A stretch of 64,000 nucleotides of DNA, from positions 15,063,001 to 15,127,000 of the forward strand of contig OW285196.1 of the NCBI GenBank assembly GCA_935421135.1, written 5' to 3'. Each line of letters begins with the position of its first letter. The stretch's first letter is position 1. Of the stretch, positions 11,703-23,102 are shown piece by piece. Origin of the DNA: Bugulina stolonifera. Lineage: Eukaryota > Bryozoa > Gymnolaemata > Cheilostomatida > Bugulidae. The position numbers and the translations under genes are program-made. The notes beneath the pieces are model-generated. The model was not told where the DNA came from and did not search any database. It was given only the letters and a program-made list of their open reading frames with translations.

Positions 11703-14700
11703 ATGGATAGTAAAGGTGCATCAATCGTATTGTTGAATGGAACTAACTATCCCACATGGAAAGTACAGTGTCGCATGGTGTTAATCAGAGATGGTGTATG
11801 GGGCATTGTGAATGGTTCTGAGCAGGCACCGGAGTCAACGGATGTGGATAAGCGGGCCAAGTTTATGGCACGTAGTGATAAGGCGTTAGCTACGATTGTG
11901 CTGAGTATTGAGCCATCATTGCTGTATCTGCTTGGAGACCCTGTTGATCCAGTGGTTGTGTGGAATGCCTTGCAAGACCAGTTCCAAAAGAAAACCTGGG
12001 CTAACAAACTTGCACTGAGGAGAAGGTTGAACTCGCTCAGCCTACAAGATGGCAACTGTGTGACAGACCACATAAAATCTATGACTGAAGTTTTTAGTGA
12101 GTTAGCTGTGATTGGAGCACCAATGGAGGAGGAAGATAAGGTTGTGACATTATTGGCGAGTCTCCCGGAGTCGTACAGTGTTTTAGTCACTGCTTTGGAA
12201 GCTAATGCTGAAGTGCCTAAGATGGAGGTTGTGACAGAGCGGCTCCTTCACGAGGAACGGAAAATACAAGCCAGGGCTAATGGAGCTCATGATGGTGAAG
12301 AGAATGCAATGATGGTTCGGAAGAAGAACAAACACCAGAAAGGACCACAGTGTTATAGGTGTGAGGAGTTTGGCCATATTGCCAGAAACTGCCCGGAAAA
12401 TGATAATTCCCGTCATCAAAAATCAAAGAAAGAAAAAGGGAAACACAGAGGAAAGAAATTGAAGCACAAAGCACACAAAGCCAAGGCTACATGGAGCAGT
12501 GAAAGCAGTAGTAGTGATGAATCTGCTGGTCTGATAGTCCAACATGCACTATCAACAAGATGCGAGTCAGGTAATGATTGGATTGTTGATAGCGGGGCAA
12601 CTTGCCACATGTGCCAGGACAAAGAAATTTTCTGTTCTTACCAAGAATTAGAGAAACCGGTGAAGGTTACTCTAGGTGACGGTAGGCAACTGAAGGCATT
12701 GGGGCAAGGAGATGTGACAATCAAGGTCAACATGAAGTCAGGAAAACGCAGGAGGCTGCGTCTGCATGATGTTTTGTTGGTGCCTGGACTCTCATACAAC
12801 TTACTCAGTGTTGCAAAAGCTTCGGAGTATGGGAAGACTACGGTCTTTGACCAGACTGGAGGTGAGATAAGAGGTAGTAATGGTAACGTTGTGGCATATG
12901 CAGACAGAGTAGGGAGCCTGTTCCGGATTCAGTGCTCTTTGGGTGAACCGGAAGCGCTCTTAGCCAAGAGTGATCCTGTATTGTGGCATCAAAGGTATGG
13001 TCATCTTGGCTGGGATAGGATGAACACACTGTCTAAGAAAGGTATGGTGAATGGTTTTGGCTATAAACCTAGCCTGAATAATCGCTTCTGTGAACCTTGT
13101 GTCGAAGGAAAGCAGACAAGAAGTAGCTTCAAAGTGAAATCAGATATACAAAGCAGAGAACCACTCGAGTTGGTCCATTCTGATGTATGTGGTAAAATGG
13201 GAGTACCATCACTCAGTGGATCTGAGTATGTGGTTACCTTTGTTGATGACAAGACAAGATTCACATGGATCTACATGATCAGAAAGAAGAGTGAGGTTTT
13301 TAAAAAATTCAAAGAGTGGAAAGCTGTGGCTGAGAAGAGTGTTGGAGCAAGTCTGAGGACCTTGCGAACTGACAATGGAGGTGAATATGTCTCAAAAGAG
13401 TTTGAAGACTACTTGAAAACACAAGGTATCAGACATGAGTACACTATCCCCAAGACTCCTGAGCAAAATGGAGTAGCTGAACGTCTGAACCGAACCCTTG
13501 GAGAAAGGGTACGCTGCATGTTGTCAGATTCTGGGTTGCCAAGGGTATTCTGGGCGGAGACTTTTGCCACGGCAACATATTTGCATAATCGCAGCCCCAC
13601 AAAACCATTGGGAATTATAACCCCCTTTGAAGCTTGGACTGGCATGAAGCCAACAGTGGGACACCTGAGGCGCTTTGGATGTGCAGCTTATGCACACATT
13701 CCGAAAGATGAGCGGTCCAAGCTAGATCCCAAGTCCAGGAAATGCATTCATCTTGGCTATGGGACTCGGGTCAAGGGGTATAGACTTTATGACCAGATGA
13801 GAAGGAGAGTCTTTTACAGCAGAGATGTAAAATTCGACGAAGGTAGTCTAGGCTACACTACATATGAGGAAATAGATAGCACAAAGAAAGTCAAAGAGAC
13901 CAAAGCAACATTTGATGAAGAAATCATTGAGGCTCAGTCTGAGACTGTAGAACAAGACGCTCAGTTTAGAAGGTCCAGTCGAGAGAGAAGGCAGACTGAG
14001 TTCTATGGTGAGAGAGTCAGTGTAGCTAATGATACCAAGCACGAACCAGAACCGATGACATACGATGAAGCTGTGAAAGGTAGAGATAAGAAGAAATGGT
14101 TGCATGCAATGAAGAAGGAGTTAGAGTCATTGGAGAGCAATGATGTATGGGATCTAGTTGAGCTGCCAGCAGGAAGGAAAGTGGTTGGAAGCAAATGGGT
14201 GTATAAAGTCAAGAGGGATGCAGAAGGTAATATTGAGAGATATAAAGCAAGACTTGTGGCACGAGGTTTCACCCAAAAGTTTGGAGAGGACTATGATGAA
14301 ACATTTAGCCCTGTTGTCAGATTCGAATCTTTCAGAGCACTGATGGCCCTTGCTGCAAAGTATAAACTCCAACTGCATCAAATGGATGTCACCACCGCCT
14401 TCTTGCATGGTGTTTTAGAAGAAGAGGTCTTCTTGAGGCAGCCAGATGGTTTCATACAGAAGGGTAAGGGTAAGGATATGGTGTACAAGCTGAAGAAGAG
14501 CTTGTATGGCCTAAAGCAATCCCCACGCTGCTGGAATGCTGCCCTGGATGAGAAACTGATCAATATGGGATTTACTCAGACTGGTGCTGATCCATGTCTG
14601 TACATGAAGTCAGCGAAAGTACCTGTGTATCTTGCAGTATACGTTGATGATCTGGTGATTGCAGCAGAGGAGGTGTCAGAGATAAACACTATCAAGAAAC

Positions 14701-15608
14701 AGCTCAAGAGTTTCTTTGACATGAAAGATATGGGACCACTGCATCACTTTCTCGGAATGAAAATCGCTCAGGACGATATAACAGGCGATGTCTTGATTGG
14801 CCAAGGACGTTATATCCGTGATATTCTGAAGAAATATGGAATGGAAAATTCCAAGCCTGCCCCAACCCCGATGGATCCTGGTTTAAAGCTTAGAAGTACG
14901 ACAAACGATGAGGCGGTTGTGGACCAAGAGGCGTATCAGTCAGTTGTTGGAAGTCTACTGTATCTAAGCATAGCCTCTCGACCTGACATTGCCTACGCAG
15001 TTAGTTGTGCTGCAAGGTACACCTCTAAACCTACGAGTACGCACTGGGCTCTTGTGAAAAGAATTCTACGATACCTCAATGGAACTCTTGACCTTGGGTT
15101 GAGATACACCAGTGACGGAACAAGAGGAGAGATATTGGCTGCTTTCTGCGATGCAGATTGGGCTGGAGACCTGGACGAACGTAAGTCCACATCGGGCTAC
15201 GTTCTGATGCTGAGCAATGCTGCTGTGTCTTGGAAAAGCAAAAAACAAACTGTCATTGCTCTCTCTACTGCTGAAGCCGAGTATGTTGCTCTCAGTGCAG
15301 CTACACAAGAGGTGAGCTGGATGAGGAAGTTGTTAGATGAACTAGGCGAGAACCCAGATGTCCCTACAACCATACACGAAGACAACCAAAGTGCGATGGC
15401 TATTGCTGCTAATCCTGTTAGTCACAATCGGACAAAACACATAGACATTAAATACCACTATGTCAGACAAGCCGTACAAGAGAACGTAATCAAGCTGGAG
15501 TACTGTCCCACATCAGATATGGTTGCTGACGTGCTCACCAAGCCTGTGTATACCGAAACATTCAAAAGACTGAGAGATAGACTCGGCCTTGTGCCAATTG
15601 TGAATTAA
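11703..15608 (+). CDS. Copia gag-pol polyprotein (1301 aa, intact)
   Basis: The polyprotein encodes every function needed for replicative retrotransposition in virus-like particles. I start it at the ATG at 11703, because an upstream in-frame extension would translate the primer-binding site. Domains: Gag with a CCHC zinc knuckle (CYRCEEFGHIARNC, ~217-230); aspartic protease with DSGA (~296-299); GAG-pre-integrase HHCC zinc region (~429-466); integrase catalytic core with D494, D557 and E593, a canonical DD35E spacing; reverse transcriptase with YVDD (~980-983); RNase H with conserved Asp/Glu positions (DADW, AEAEY, EDNQSA, ~1150-1230). No stop or frameshift separates gag from pol, so the Gag excess must come from splicing or processing, as in copia. 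Confidence 0.95.
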   Translation: MDSKGASIVLLNGTNYPTWKVQCRMVLIRDGVWGIVNGSEQAPESTDVDKRAKFMARSDKALATIVLSIEPSLLYLLGDPVDPVVVWNALQDQFQKKTWANKLALRRRLNSLSLQDGNCVTDHIKSMTEVFSELAVIGAPMEEEDKVVTLLASLPESYSVLVTALEANAEVPKMEVVTERLLHEERKIQARANGAHDGEENAMMVRKKNKHQKGPQCYRCEEFGHIARNCPENDNSRHQKSKKEKGKHRGKKLKHKAHKAKATWSSESSSSDESAGLIVQHALSTRCESGNDWIVDSGATCHMCQDKEIFCSYQELEKPVKVTLGDGRQLKALGQGDVTIKVNMKSGKRRRLRLHDVLLVPGLSYNLLSVAKASEYGKTTVFDQTGGEIRGSNGNVVAYADRVGSLFRIQCSLGEPEALLAKSDPVLWHQRYGHLGWDRMNTLSKKGMVNGFGYKPSLNNRFCEPCVEGKQTRSSFKVKSDIQSREPLELVHSDVCGKMGVPSLSGSEYVVTFVDDKTRFTWIYMIRKKSEVFKKFKEWKAVAEKSVGASLRTLRTDNGGEYVSKEFEDYLKTQGIRHEYTIPKTPEQNGVAERLNRTLGERVRCMLSDSGLPRVFWAETFATATYLHNRSPTKPLGIITPFEAWTGMKPTVGHLRRFGCAAYAHIPKDERSKLDPKSRKCIHLGYGTRVKGYRLYDQMRRRVFYSRDVKFDEGSLGYTTYEEIDSTKKVKETKATFDEEIIEAQSETVEQDAQFRRSSRERRQTEFYGERVSVANDTKHEPEPMTYDEAVKGRDKKKWLHAMKKELESLESNDVWDLVELPAGRKVVGSKWVYKVKRDAEGNIERYKARLVARGFTQKFGEDYDETFSPVVRFESFRALMALAAKYKLQLHQMDVTTAFLHGVLEEEVFLRQPDGFIQKGKGKDMVYKLKKSLYGLKQSPRCWNAALDEKLINMGFTQTGADPCLYMKSAKVPVYLAVYVDDLVIAAEEVSEINTIKKQLKSFFDMKDMGPLHHFLGMKIAQDDITGDVLIGQGRYIRDILKKYGMENSKPAPTPMDPGLKLRSTTNDEAVVDQEAYQSVVGSLLYLSIASRPDIAYAVSCAARYTSKPTSTHWALVKRILRYLNGTLDLGLRYTSDGTRGEILAAFCDADWAGDLDERKSTSGYVLMLSNAAVSWKSKKQTVIALSTAEAEYVALSAATQEVSWMRKLLDELGENPDVPTTIHEDNQSAMAIAANPVSHNRTKHIDIKYHYVRQAVQENVIKLEYCPTSDMVADVLTKPVYTETFKRLRDRLGLVPIVN

Positions 15609-15615
15609 GAAGGAG
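15607..15615 (+). other. Polypurine tract of the copia element
   Basis: The purine run AAGAAGGAG lies between the gag-pol stop and the 3' LTR and would prime plus-strand DNA synthesis. Confidence 0.7.
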
Positions 15616-15934
15616 TGTTAGGATAGTGTAATACACAATTGTCAATTGATGGCTTTCATATGACAGTCTCTGTGCCTTACATGTAATTACTACTTGCTGT
15701 TTGTCCTATATATTAACCTCAACGTTTGTCATGCTTTTATACTGAGTTTAACCTGATTGGTCAGTTGTAACTTCTGTATTGTTTTTAGTACTAGCCTTAA
15801 TTACTTGCACATGTTTTTATTACTTGCCTCTGTCTGTGTTCTAAGTCCTTTGTCATGAGTTGACTTTTGTGCTGTTGTTGAATACATAGTGGATACACCA
15901 TAAGATCAACTGCTAACACAAGTGACTGCTAACA
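15616..15934 (+). repeat. 3' LTR of the copia element
   Basis: 319 bp, same sequence by eye as the 5' LTR. It is followed directly by GTACATGTAAGTGC, which resembles the left flank. Confidence 0.95.
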
Positions 15935-16963
15935 GTACATGTAAGTGCATGTGAGCATAGCATACATACATTACAACTCACATAGGCCCATTATGGATAT
16001 GCATTGAAACCTGTTTTGGGATTTTATGAAATAAACTCATGATCAGTATAAATCAACTGCTGCTATCAGTATAAACCAACTGCTGCTATTAGTATTATAA
16101 ATCAACTGCTGCTATCAGTATAAACCAACTGCTGCTCTCATTACCTTCTATCTATCCACTGGAGAATATACTGGTACCCGGGAGGTTTACATCCTAAAGT
16201 GTCACAGTGTAAATTTAGCAGCTCAAATGATAGATTTAGTCATTGGTAAACCTGGTAAACTACAGTAGCGTAAGCTTGGCTTGTCCTTAGATTCAGCATT
16301 ATGTTGATGTACGTACACTAAGGGTGATGGTTAATTAACCTCCACCCACTGCGGCTGGCTTCCTCACTGTATCACAGGCTGAGGATAATGGCAGCTGTCA
16401 ATTGGCCACACGATTCTACGAAACTATTGACATTGTAACAATAATATTAATCTCTTTTGGTAGGGCTACATTGCCTTGCTGTTGGTATTTGCAAGGCAGA
16501 AATTTTTTCTCATGTTGCTGGAAAATGGTTATGGGTTCCAGTTCATATGATGACTTTTGGGCAGTAGATGCAATACTTTCGTGTTACTTGCAAGTAGTCG
16601 TACCTACACATAAGTATCTGTAACTACATGTATTATGTAAGAGCACCTGTCAGTACCTGTCATGTTTATTCATCTACAGTACATAGTAGCTGTAGCCTAC
16701 ATGGCGAACAAGCCAACAAGGTATTCAACAAGTTTGAAGTGAACCATGAAGCTAAACTGCAGAAGTGACTTGTTTATTATTAATTTTATGTTTGTGATCA
16801 AATACTGGTTTGACTTTTTAGTCTTCACACACATGATGTGTGACAGTGATATCAGTCTATTGACTCTCTGTTTTATTCTAGCACAGTTTAGATACAGAAA
16901 CTATGTTCAGTATGACGCACATTGATGTGTATATCACTTACAATGTAAATTCATTATATTGTA
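15935..16963. other. Intergenic / MC2 3' flank
   Basis: It holds an imperfect tandem repeat at 16045-16140 (ATCAACTGCTGCTATCAGTATAA units, four copies) and a minus-strand AATAAA (16773-16778) that could end the MC2 transcript. No gene was seen. Confidence 0.5.
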
Positions 16964-19900
16964 CTATGTCCGGTAGGCTCTGTACTGATCATATGATGAT
17001 TCCGTAACCACCTCCGCCTAAAATAACAAATAATACAATAATAGAACAAACAGCAGCACGAATTATACATATTATGCATTTTCTTGAATAAGCACATGTA
17101 CATGTATAATATGTACTGTACATGTACATACAGTATATGCATGTATGTTAAAATAATAGTCAATCTTTACACTAAAACCTATGACGGATAGTTCCATACC
17201 AATTCCCAATGCCAATGTGTCATCATACACTGTCTGTATTACCTCTCACCTGTTCACCCTTGGCACCTTTCATTCCTTTGGCTCCTTGACCTCCTGGCTT
17301 GCCGTCTTTCCCTGGGGTTCCTGGGGAACCATGATATCCTGGTATACCATCAGCACCAGGTTTTCCTGGATCTCCTTTCAAACCTGGTAGGCCAGGTTTT
17401 CCATCTATTCCAGGTGTACCACCTTTACCATCCTCTCCAGGTGTTCCTGGATATCCTGGCAAACCATCCTCTCCACTGTCACCTTGTAACCCCTTTGGAC
17501 CACGTTCACCTGTATGTCCTGGTTTTCCATCTAGTCCGGGATAGCCATCAGAACCGTTGTTGCCATCCTGGCCTGGAATTCCGTCCTTCCCAGGAGATCC
17601 TGGTAAGCCAGGTTCTCCTTTCTCTCCTGGATTTCCTTGCTCGCCATATTCCCCAGAATCTCCTTTCAAACCCGGTCTACCTTCAGATCCTGGATCTCCT
17701 TTCATGCCTGGAGTTCCATCATTGCCGGGGTAACCTGGAAGGCCATCAGCACCTTTTGCACCATCTAGACCTGGGAGACCAGGTTCCCCATTTAATCCTG
17801 GTTGACCGTCAATGCCAGGAGTACCATCCTTCCCTGGTTCACCTGGAAAACCATCTATACCATTGTACCCTGGTTTCCCGTCTTTACCAGGTGGGCCTGT
17901 CATCCCTTTCTCTCCTGGGTATCCGTTATCACCAGATTCGCCGGAAGGTCCCTGCTCTCCTGGTGCCCCAGGGTCTCCATCAACGCCTGGACTGCCATAA
18001 TCTCCTTTCTGCCCTGGTTGCCCTGGTTGGCCAGGCTCACCTTTGGCACCTGGGTAACCTGGCTTACCTTCACTGCCATTGCTACCATCATCACCAGGGG
18101 TTTCATCTTTTCCGGGAGCCCCAGGTGCTCCATTTTTTCCATCACTACCTGGATACCCGCTATCCCCCTGTGAACCAGGTTCACCTGGCTTGCCATCATT
18201 TCCAGGCTTGCCCGGTAGACCTGGGTTACCATCGGTACCTGGCATTCCGTCTACACCATGTTCTCCATTATACCCTCTTTCTCCTTTGTCCCCTTTAGAT
18301 CCCCTACTTCCTGGTTCGCCAGGTTCGCCCATGTCTCCTGGTGGACCTGGTTTGCCTGCATTACCCTTTGTTCCAGCTACCCCAGGTTTTCCAACAACAC
18401 CTGGCTCTCCTTTTTCACCAGCATATCCTTTAGCACCAGATTTTCCTTGCTTCCCTTGCTGACCTTTAGATCCACGTTCTCCAGGTTTTCCATCATTGCC
18501 ATCATGACCATTAGTGCCAGGATAGCCTTGGTCTCCTTTCCTGCCTGAATGACCGTATTCTCCGGGTTCTCCTTTCATGCCAGGAGTTCCGGCCTTTCCT
18601 GGCTTCCCTGGTTCCCCATTGCCACCTTTGGGTCCAACTTCTCCTTTCCTCCCTGGAGTGCCATCCTTTCCAGGTGCTCCATTGTATCCATTTTCACCTG
18701 GAGGACCAGTTTCGCCAACGTCTCCTTTGGATCCAGTTAAACCAGGCATGCCAGGTTCCCCTTTTGAGCCGGGTAATCCTTGTTTTCCAGTGGTGCCGGG
18801 TTTGCCAATGACTCCCTTTTGACCATTGGTACCATCTCGCCCTGGATATCCGGGAGGTCCTTGGTCTCCTGGCGCTCCTGATTGCCCGCGCTCCCCAGCT
18901 TCTCCTTGTTCTCCTGGAGGGCCGTCTTCTCCATTGTGACCGGGTATCCCAGGATTACCTTGAAGCCCTGGCGGACCTCCTGCACCTTTTTGCCCAGGTT
19001 CTCCTTTCCCTCCAGGGCTGCCAGGTGCACCAACATCTCCTGTCGGACCAGGAAAGCCATCCACACCAGGCCTGCCAATGTCTCCCTTTAGACCTGGCCT
19101 GCCTTGATGACCTTTTGATCCGGGTAGCCCTGGTGTTCCAGGTGATCCACGATCGCCATCTTCACCCACATCGCCAGGTCTACCATCTTTGCCTGGGTGA
19201 CCTTTGAGCCCAGGTGGGCCGGTTGGGCCTGGAACCCCTTCATCTCCCTTCTTCCCAGGGTCACCTTGTGGACCGGGCTCGCCTCTCTCTCCAGGCTTAC
19301 CATTGTACCCATTAGATCCCTGTTTACCTGGTATGCCTGGCTCTCCTTTCATACCTGTGTCTCCCTTCTTTCCTTGTAACCCAGGCATACCGTCTTTCCC
19401 GTTATATCCATCCTTTCCAGACTTTCCCTTTTCTCCAACTTCTCCAGGCTTTCCATTTAATCCAGGATGACCAGTGTCCCCTTTGTCTCCATGCTCACCT
19501 TTCATACCTCGTTCTCCTGGTGCACCATAACCACCATCATGCCCCTTCTTTCCTGTCGCCCCAGTAGCACCAGCAGGTCCTCTTTCACCAGGATCTCCAG
19601 ATTCTCCTTGAACTCCCCGCACTCCCGTTGCACCTATTTCGCCAGGATCTCCATCTGTACCATCTCTACCAGGTTTTCCAGCATGTCCTTTCTGACCTTT
19701 TGGTCCAGGATAACCCGTTCCTGCTGGACCAGAATCTCCTTTATATCCTTTTGCTCCAGGGGGCCCCGGTGGTCCAGGAGGTCCAGCTGGACAATTACAG
19801 CTTCCAGTATTGTATCTTCTTGTTCTCTCAAAGATTCCAGGTGGTGCTGCCATTTCCAGTTTCTCATCCTCCAATATCTGTTTGTTGTATCTTCTTGTTC

Positions 19901-22376
19901 TCTCAGAGATTCCAGGTGGTGCTGCCATTTCTAGTCTCTCATCTTCCAATGTTCTTTTATTGTATCTTTTTGTTCTCTCAGAGATTCCAGGTGGTGCTGC
20001 CATTTCTAGTTTCTCATCTTCCAATGTTCTTTTATTGTATCTTCTTGTTCTCTCAGAGATTCCAGGTGGTGCTGCCATTTCTAGTTTTTCATCTTTTAAT
20101 GTTCTTTCATTGTATCTCTTTGTTCTCTCAAAGATTCCAGGTGGTGCTGCCATATCCAGTTTTTCATCTCCCAATGTCCGTTTACTATGTGAACCAGCAT
20201 TTTCTCTTCCCCCATAAGCGTTAGTATCGTTAGTCCTATATTTAGCCACTACCTGGAGCATAAAGTAATGACAGATGTGAGAGATGAACCAAGAAACTAT
20301 CAGCTGCATACATCATCTGTATAACCGCACTTAAACATCACCAAGTAAAATACATTATTATACACGTATATGCATTAGCATATTATATACATGTACGTGT
20401 ACATGTACGCGTAATATTATGTAATTGAGTTGAACTTACATCTCTGTTTTCAGCCTGTAGCTTAATGGCCTGCTGGGCTTCAGTAAGTAGAATGTCTATT
20501 CTCTCAGTTTCCTGTAAGTTTTATATAATTTGTCACAGTAAATACACCAGATGATGTCATCCCACAATTTACTTATGCTAATATAGTAGGTATAAAATTG
20601 TGGACAACGCAATGTATAAGTATAACCTTGCCGTTCTCCAATACACAAGCATATACAGTGATGTGGACTACAATGAACTACATTTAGACTACAGTGAATT
20701 GCATGTGTACTACATGTAAACTACGTGTGGACTACAGTGGACTACAGTGGACTACAGTGGACTACAGTGGACTACAGTGGACTACATAAAGACTACATAA
20801 GGACTACATAAGGACTACATAAAGACTACATAAAGACTACATAAGGACTACATAAGGACTACATAAAGACTACAGCTTTCTAATACTGCAGCAGATGCTC
20901 CCAAGCTACTATAATTTTAATACTTCTCAGGATTGATCAAACACAATGTACTGTTATTTATAGTTGATGAATTGTGTGCTGAAACAGCCTCGTGGTAATG
21001 GCACCTAGGCCAGCCACACTGACAATATTATTAGCTGACAAACAATATCTTATCCATACATTGTTATCCACATTATTCATGCCTTCATTATCTCATTATC
21101 CACTGCATGTCTTGTATACATGTCTGTACTAGCAATCAAGCCTTGGAATTACGTTCTATTGTAACTTGGTTTTTCCCACATTTATACTTATTTAGTAATT
21201 GCCTGTCCTTACTTGTTTGTGAATTATTAGTCTTTTTGTCACTTTATATTGTAACTACGTGGCCGGTCTTATGGATTTAACTCATAATTATATACGACAT
21301 GTTTCTCCTTATTGTAAACACATTTTGTGCGATTGCCGACCTTTTCATGTGGCCGAGTCGGGCGGAACCAAACATATTGTTGCGCAAGTTCCAGAGCCGA
21401 CCCCATGTCGGATAACCGACACCATGTCGTCCCTTTTTACCGGAAGTTTGTTATGTATATAAGGCAGTGCATTTTCTATTGTGAATCAGTTGTTGGCTGC
21501 GCTTGAATAAAGCAACATCTCCTAACTCAACCTACAGAGGCTTACTCTTTAGGCGGGTAACTCCACCTGAGAATCCTTTGGATTCAGTACGGCTCGAGTT
21601 CACCTCATCCTAGGCTAAGCCCATCTCTATCCACCCCTTAGGCTTAGGCCGATCCCGGGTTCTAAATGAACCTAGCGTCGGACTTAGGCTCTCAAGGTTA
21701 GATCTTCTTTCTCAGCGCTCCCTTGGAGTATAAACTCTACAAGACCTACGTCGGTCCTGAGCTCCAATGAGTCTCGGCATCGGCCTACGTCTGATATAAT
21801 CTATAATCTACACTATAAAGAGCACCCGTAACTGTTCACTCTTTTATGTAATGAGCAGAAGGTACACTTGGTCGGCCTCTACCACCTTCCAAGCCCTTCA
21901 CATACTTGCAGCCCTCGGCTCTCGTATGATATAGCACTCAAAAACATTACAATATACTAATTATTTAAGCAAAAATATGGGTAGTGTTAAAGGACGTGAG
22001 CGCAATGAAATTAATGACATGAGAGGGTGAAGACAACTCCAACTAACGTTAGAATACCTATACTAGGAGGAGTTGAACAGAAATAAAATTTTTGGTTGGC
22101 AGTCGGGGTTTGGGGTAAACAAGAGTTTGATTTCTAGCGTTGGTAACCTTAGTTAGAGTTGTCTTCTTTTTCTCTCACACCATATAATGCCAACGTCACA
22201 CTCAGGACTTTTATAGCTACTGCAAGAATAAAGACTACCTGGTGAAGATGATGATAGAGTACGGCATTGATGGCAGTGACAGCAATCACAAACACTGATA
22301 TGGATACAACACCACAGCACAGAGCTCTGATGGTAGATGTCTTGGAACATCTACAGACAACCTCCTCCTTATCCAT
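16964..22376 (-). CDS. MC2: membrane collagen with five furin-site repeats (~1088 aa)
   Basis: Exons, right to left: 22239-22376, 20440-20511, 17250-20252, 16964-17017. Exon 1 encodes a 46-residue N-terminus with a Cys-rich cytoplasmic tail (EEVVCRCSKTSTIRALCCG) and one hydrophobic helix (VVSISVFVIAVTAINAVLY), giving type II topology without a signal peptide. Exon 2 is a 24-residue polar coil (ETERIDILLTEAQQ). The 3003-nt exon has a short linker, five 25-residue repeats each with R-T-K/R-R, a C-N-C pair, then about 850 residues of Gly-X-Y to its end. The helix has one G1G interruption near its start and one Gly-to-Glu break (GKDETP, codon 18102-18104). The tail exon in phase 0 gives a 17-residue end starting AEVVTESS. 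An alternative donor 8 bp earlier would give GGGGYGIII instead. The role, membrane-tethered and sheddable matrix collagen, is inferred. Confidence 0.85.
19809..20183 (-). repeat. Coding tandem repeat 5 x 75 bp (25 aa) with furin sites
   Basis: Five units of the form KRTLEDEKLEMAAPPGISER followed by T-K/R-R-Y-N lie between the membrane stalk and the collagen domain of MC2. Each unit holds an R-T-K-R or R-T-R-R motif matching the proprotein convertase consensus. The units differ by only a few residues, so the expansion is recent or kept homogeneous. Confidence 0.9.
20660..20876. repeat. ACTACAGTGG / ACTACATAAGG tandem array
   Basis: 10-11 bp units in the MC2 intron between exons 1 and 2. The unit shifts midway from ACTACAGTGG to ACTACATAA(A/G)G. 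Confidence 0.85.
21250..21951 (+). mobile_element. Solo-LTR-like insertion 1 (intron of MC2)
   Basis: It starts TGTAAC, ends CATTACA and is flanked on both sides by ATAT (21246-21249 and 21952-21955). Inside are a TATATAA box (21456-21462) and, about 45 bp later, an AATAAA signal (21506-21511), the promoter/poly(A) layout of an LTR. It shares stretches around these signals with the insertion at 25815-26610. No coding region is attached, so a solo LTR left by recombination is likely. The superfamily is not determined. Confidence 0.6.
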
Positions 22377-23102
22377 CTGATAAAGCAAAGAACTAAGGCT
22401 AACATAAGGTGAGATCAGTCATTCATCATCTATGAGAGTAGTACATGTATATGTTTTATGCCACATGTTTGTGATCTGGGTGAAGAATCGGGACTAACAA
22501 CGTGATAGGGCACAACATCTGTATGTTTACCATCTTCTTTTTGAAGTATTAGCATATGCAATCGTTAACCGCTGCAGCGCCTATTACCATTTAGGAAAAA
22601 TTTTTTTAGACAATCGTGTACCGAAGTGGAAGCAACTAAAAAATCATTGAAACATGGATGCTTCTCCTTGGTCTATCAAGCGGAAGTGCAGAATTAGATG
22701 AGGTATTACATGTAGTTCTGCAAATATGGAGAGCTGAATAGAACGAACTGGTAAGCCTTTCTGATTAAGTACAGGTTAAGTACAGGTTAAGTAGAGGTTA
22801 AGTGAAAAGTAGAGTTCATTTTAAAGGAACCAATCAAATTCACACCCTAAATGCTGTACTGTACTGTATAAATGTGTAGTTACAGCACATATTACATGTA
22901 CTGTGTACACGTAACAAGCGCTGTAACTACATGACTGTACTGTATACGTGTAGTAGTTGTGCACACATTGAAGGAGAAGACTACACAATGCATGCATACA
23001 ATGTCGTTTAGGAACTGTAAAAGTAAGTTCTAAGCAAGAGTTTAATAATAATTACAAGTTTGATAATAAATCAACTTCACTGAGTACAATTAGTAGACTT
23101 AC

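Larger units (their letters stand above)
11364..15934 (+). mobile_element. Intact Ty1/copia-type LTR retrotransposon
   Basis: Two 319-bp direct repeats with TG...CA ends (TGTTAG...CTAACA) bound a 3.9-kb single-ORF gag-pol. The order protease, integrase, reverse transcriptase, RNase H is diagnostic of Ty1/copia. The LTRs read as identical base for base, the ORF has no stop or frameshift, and a primer-binding site and polypurine tract are in place, so this is a recent insertion. The expected 5-bp target duplication is not clean: AAGTA on the left and GTACA on the right, sharing only GTA at the edge. It lies between MC1 and MC2 and interrupts no recognisable exon. Confidence 0.95.

Noticed and set aside
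17414..20224. Plus-strand open frames opposite the MC2 collagen exon
   Set aside because: Gly-X-Y coding DNA is open on the antisense strand because Gly/Pro codons complement to Pro/Gly-like codons. The products are biased, have no splice support and mirror the true gene. The same holds for antisense frames over MC3-MC7.
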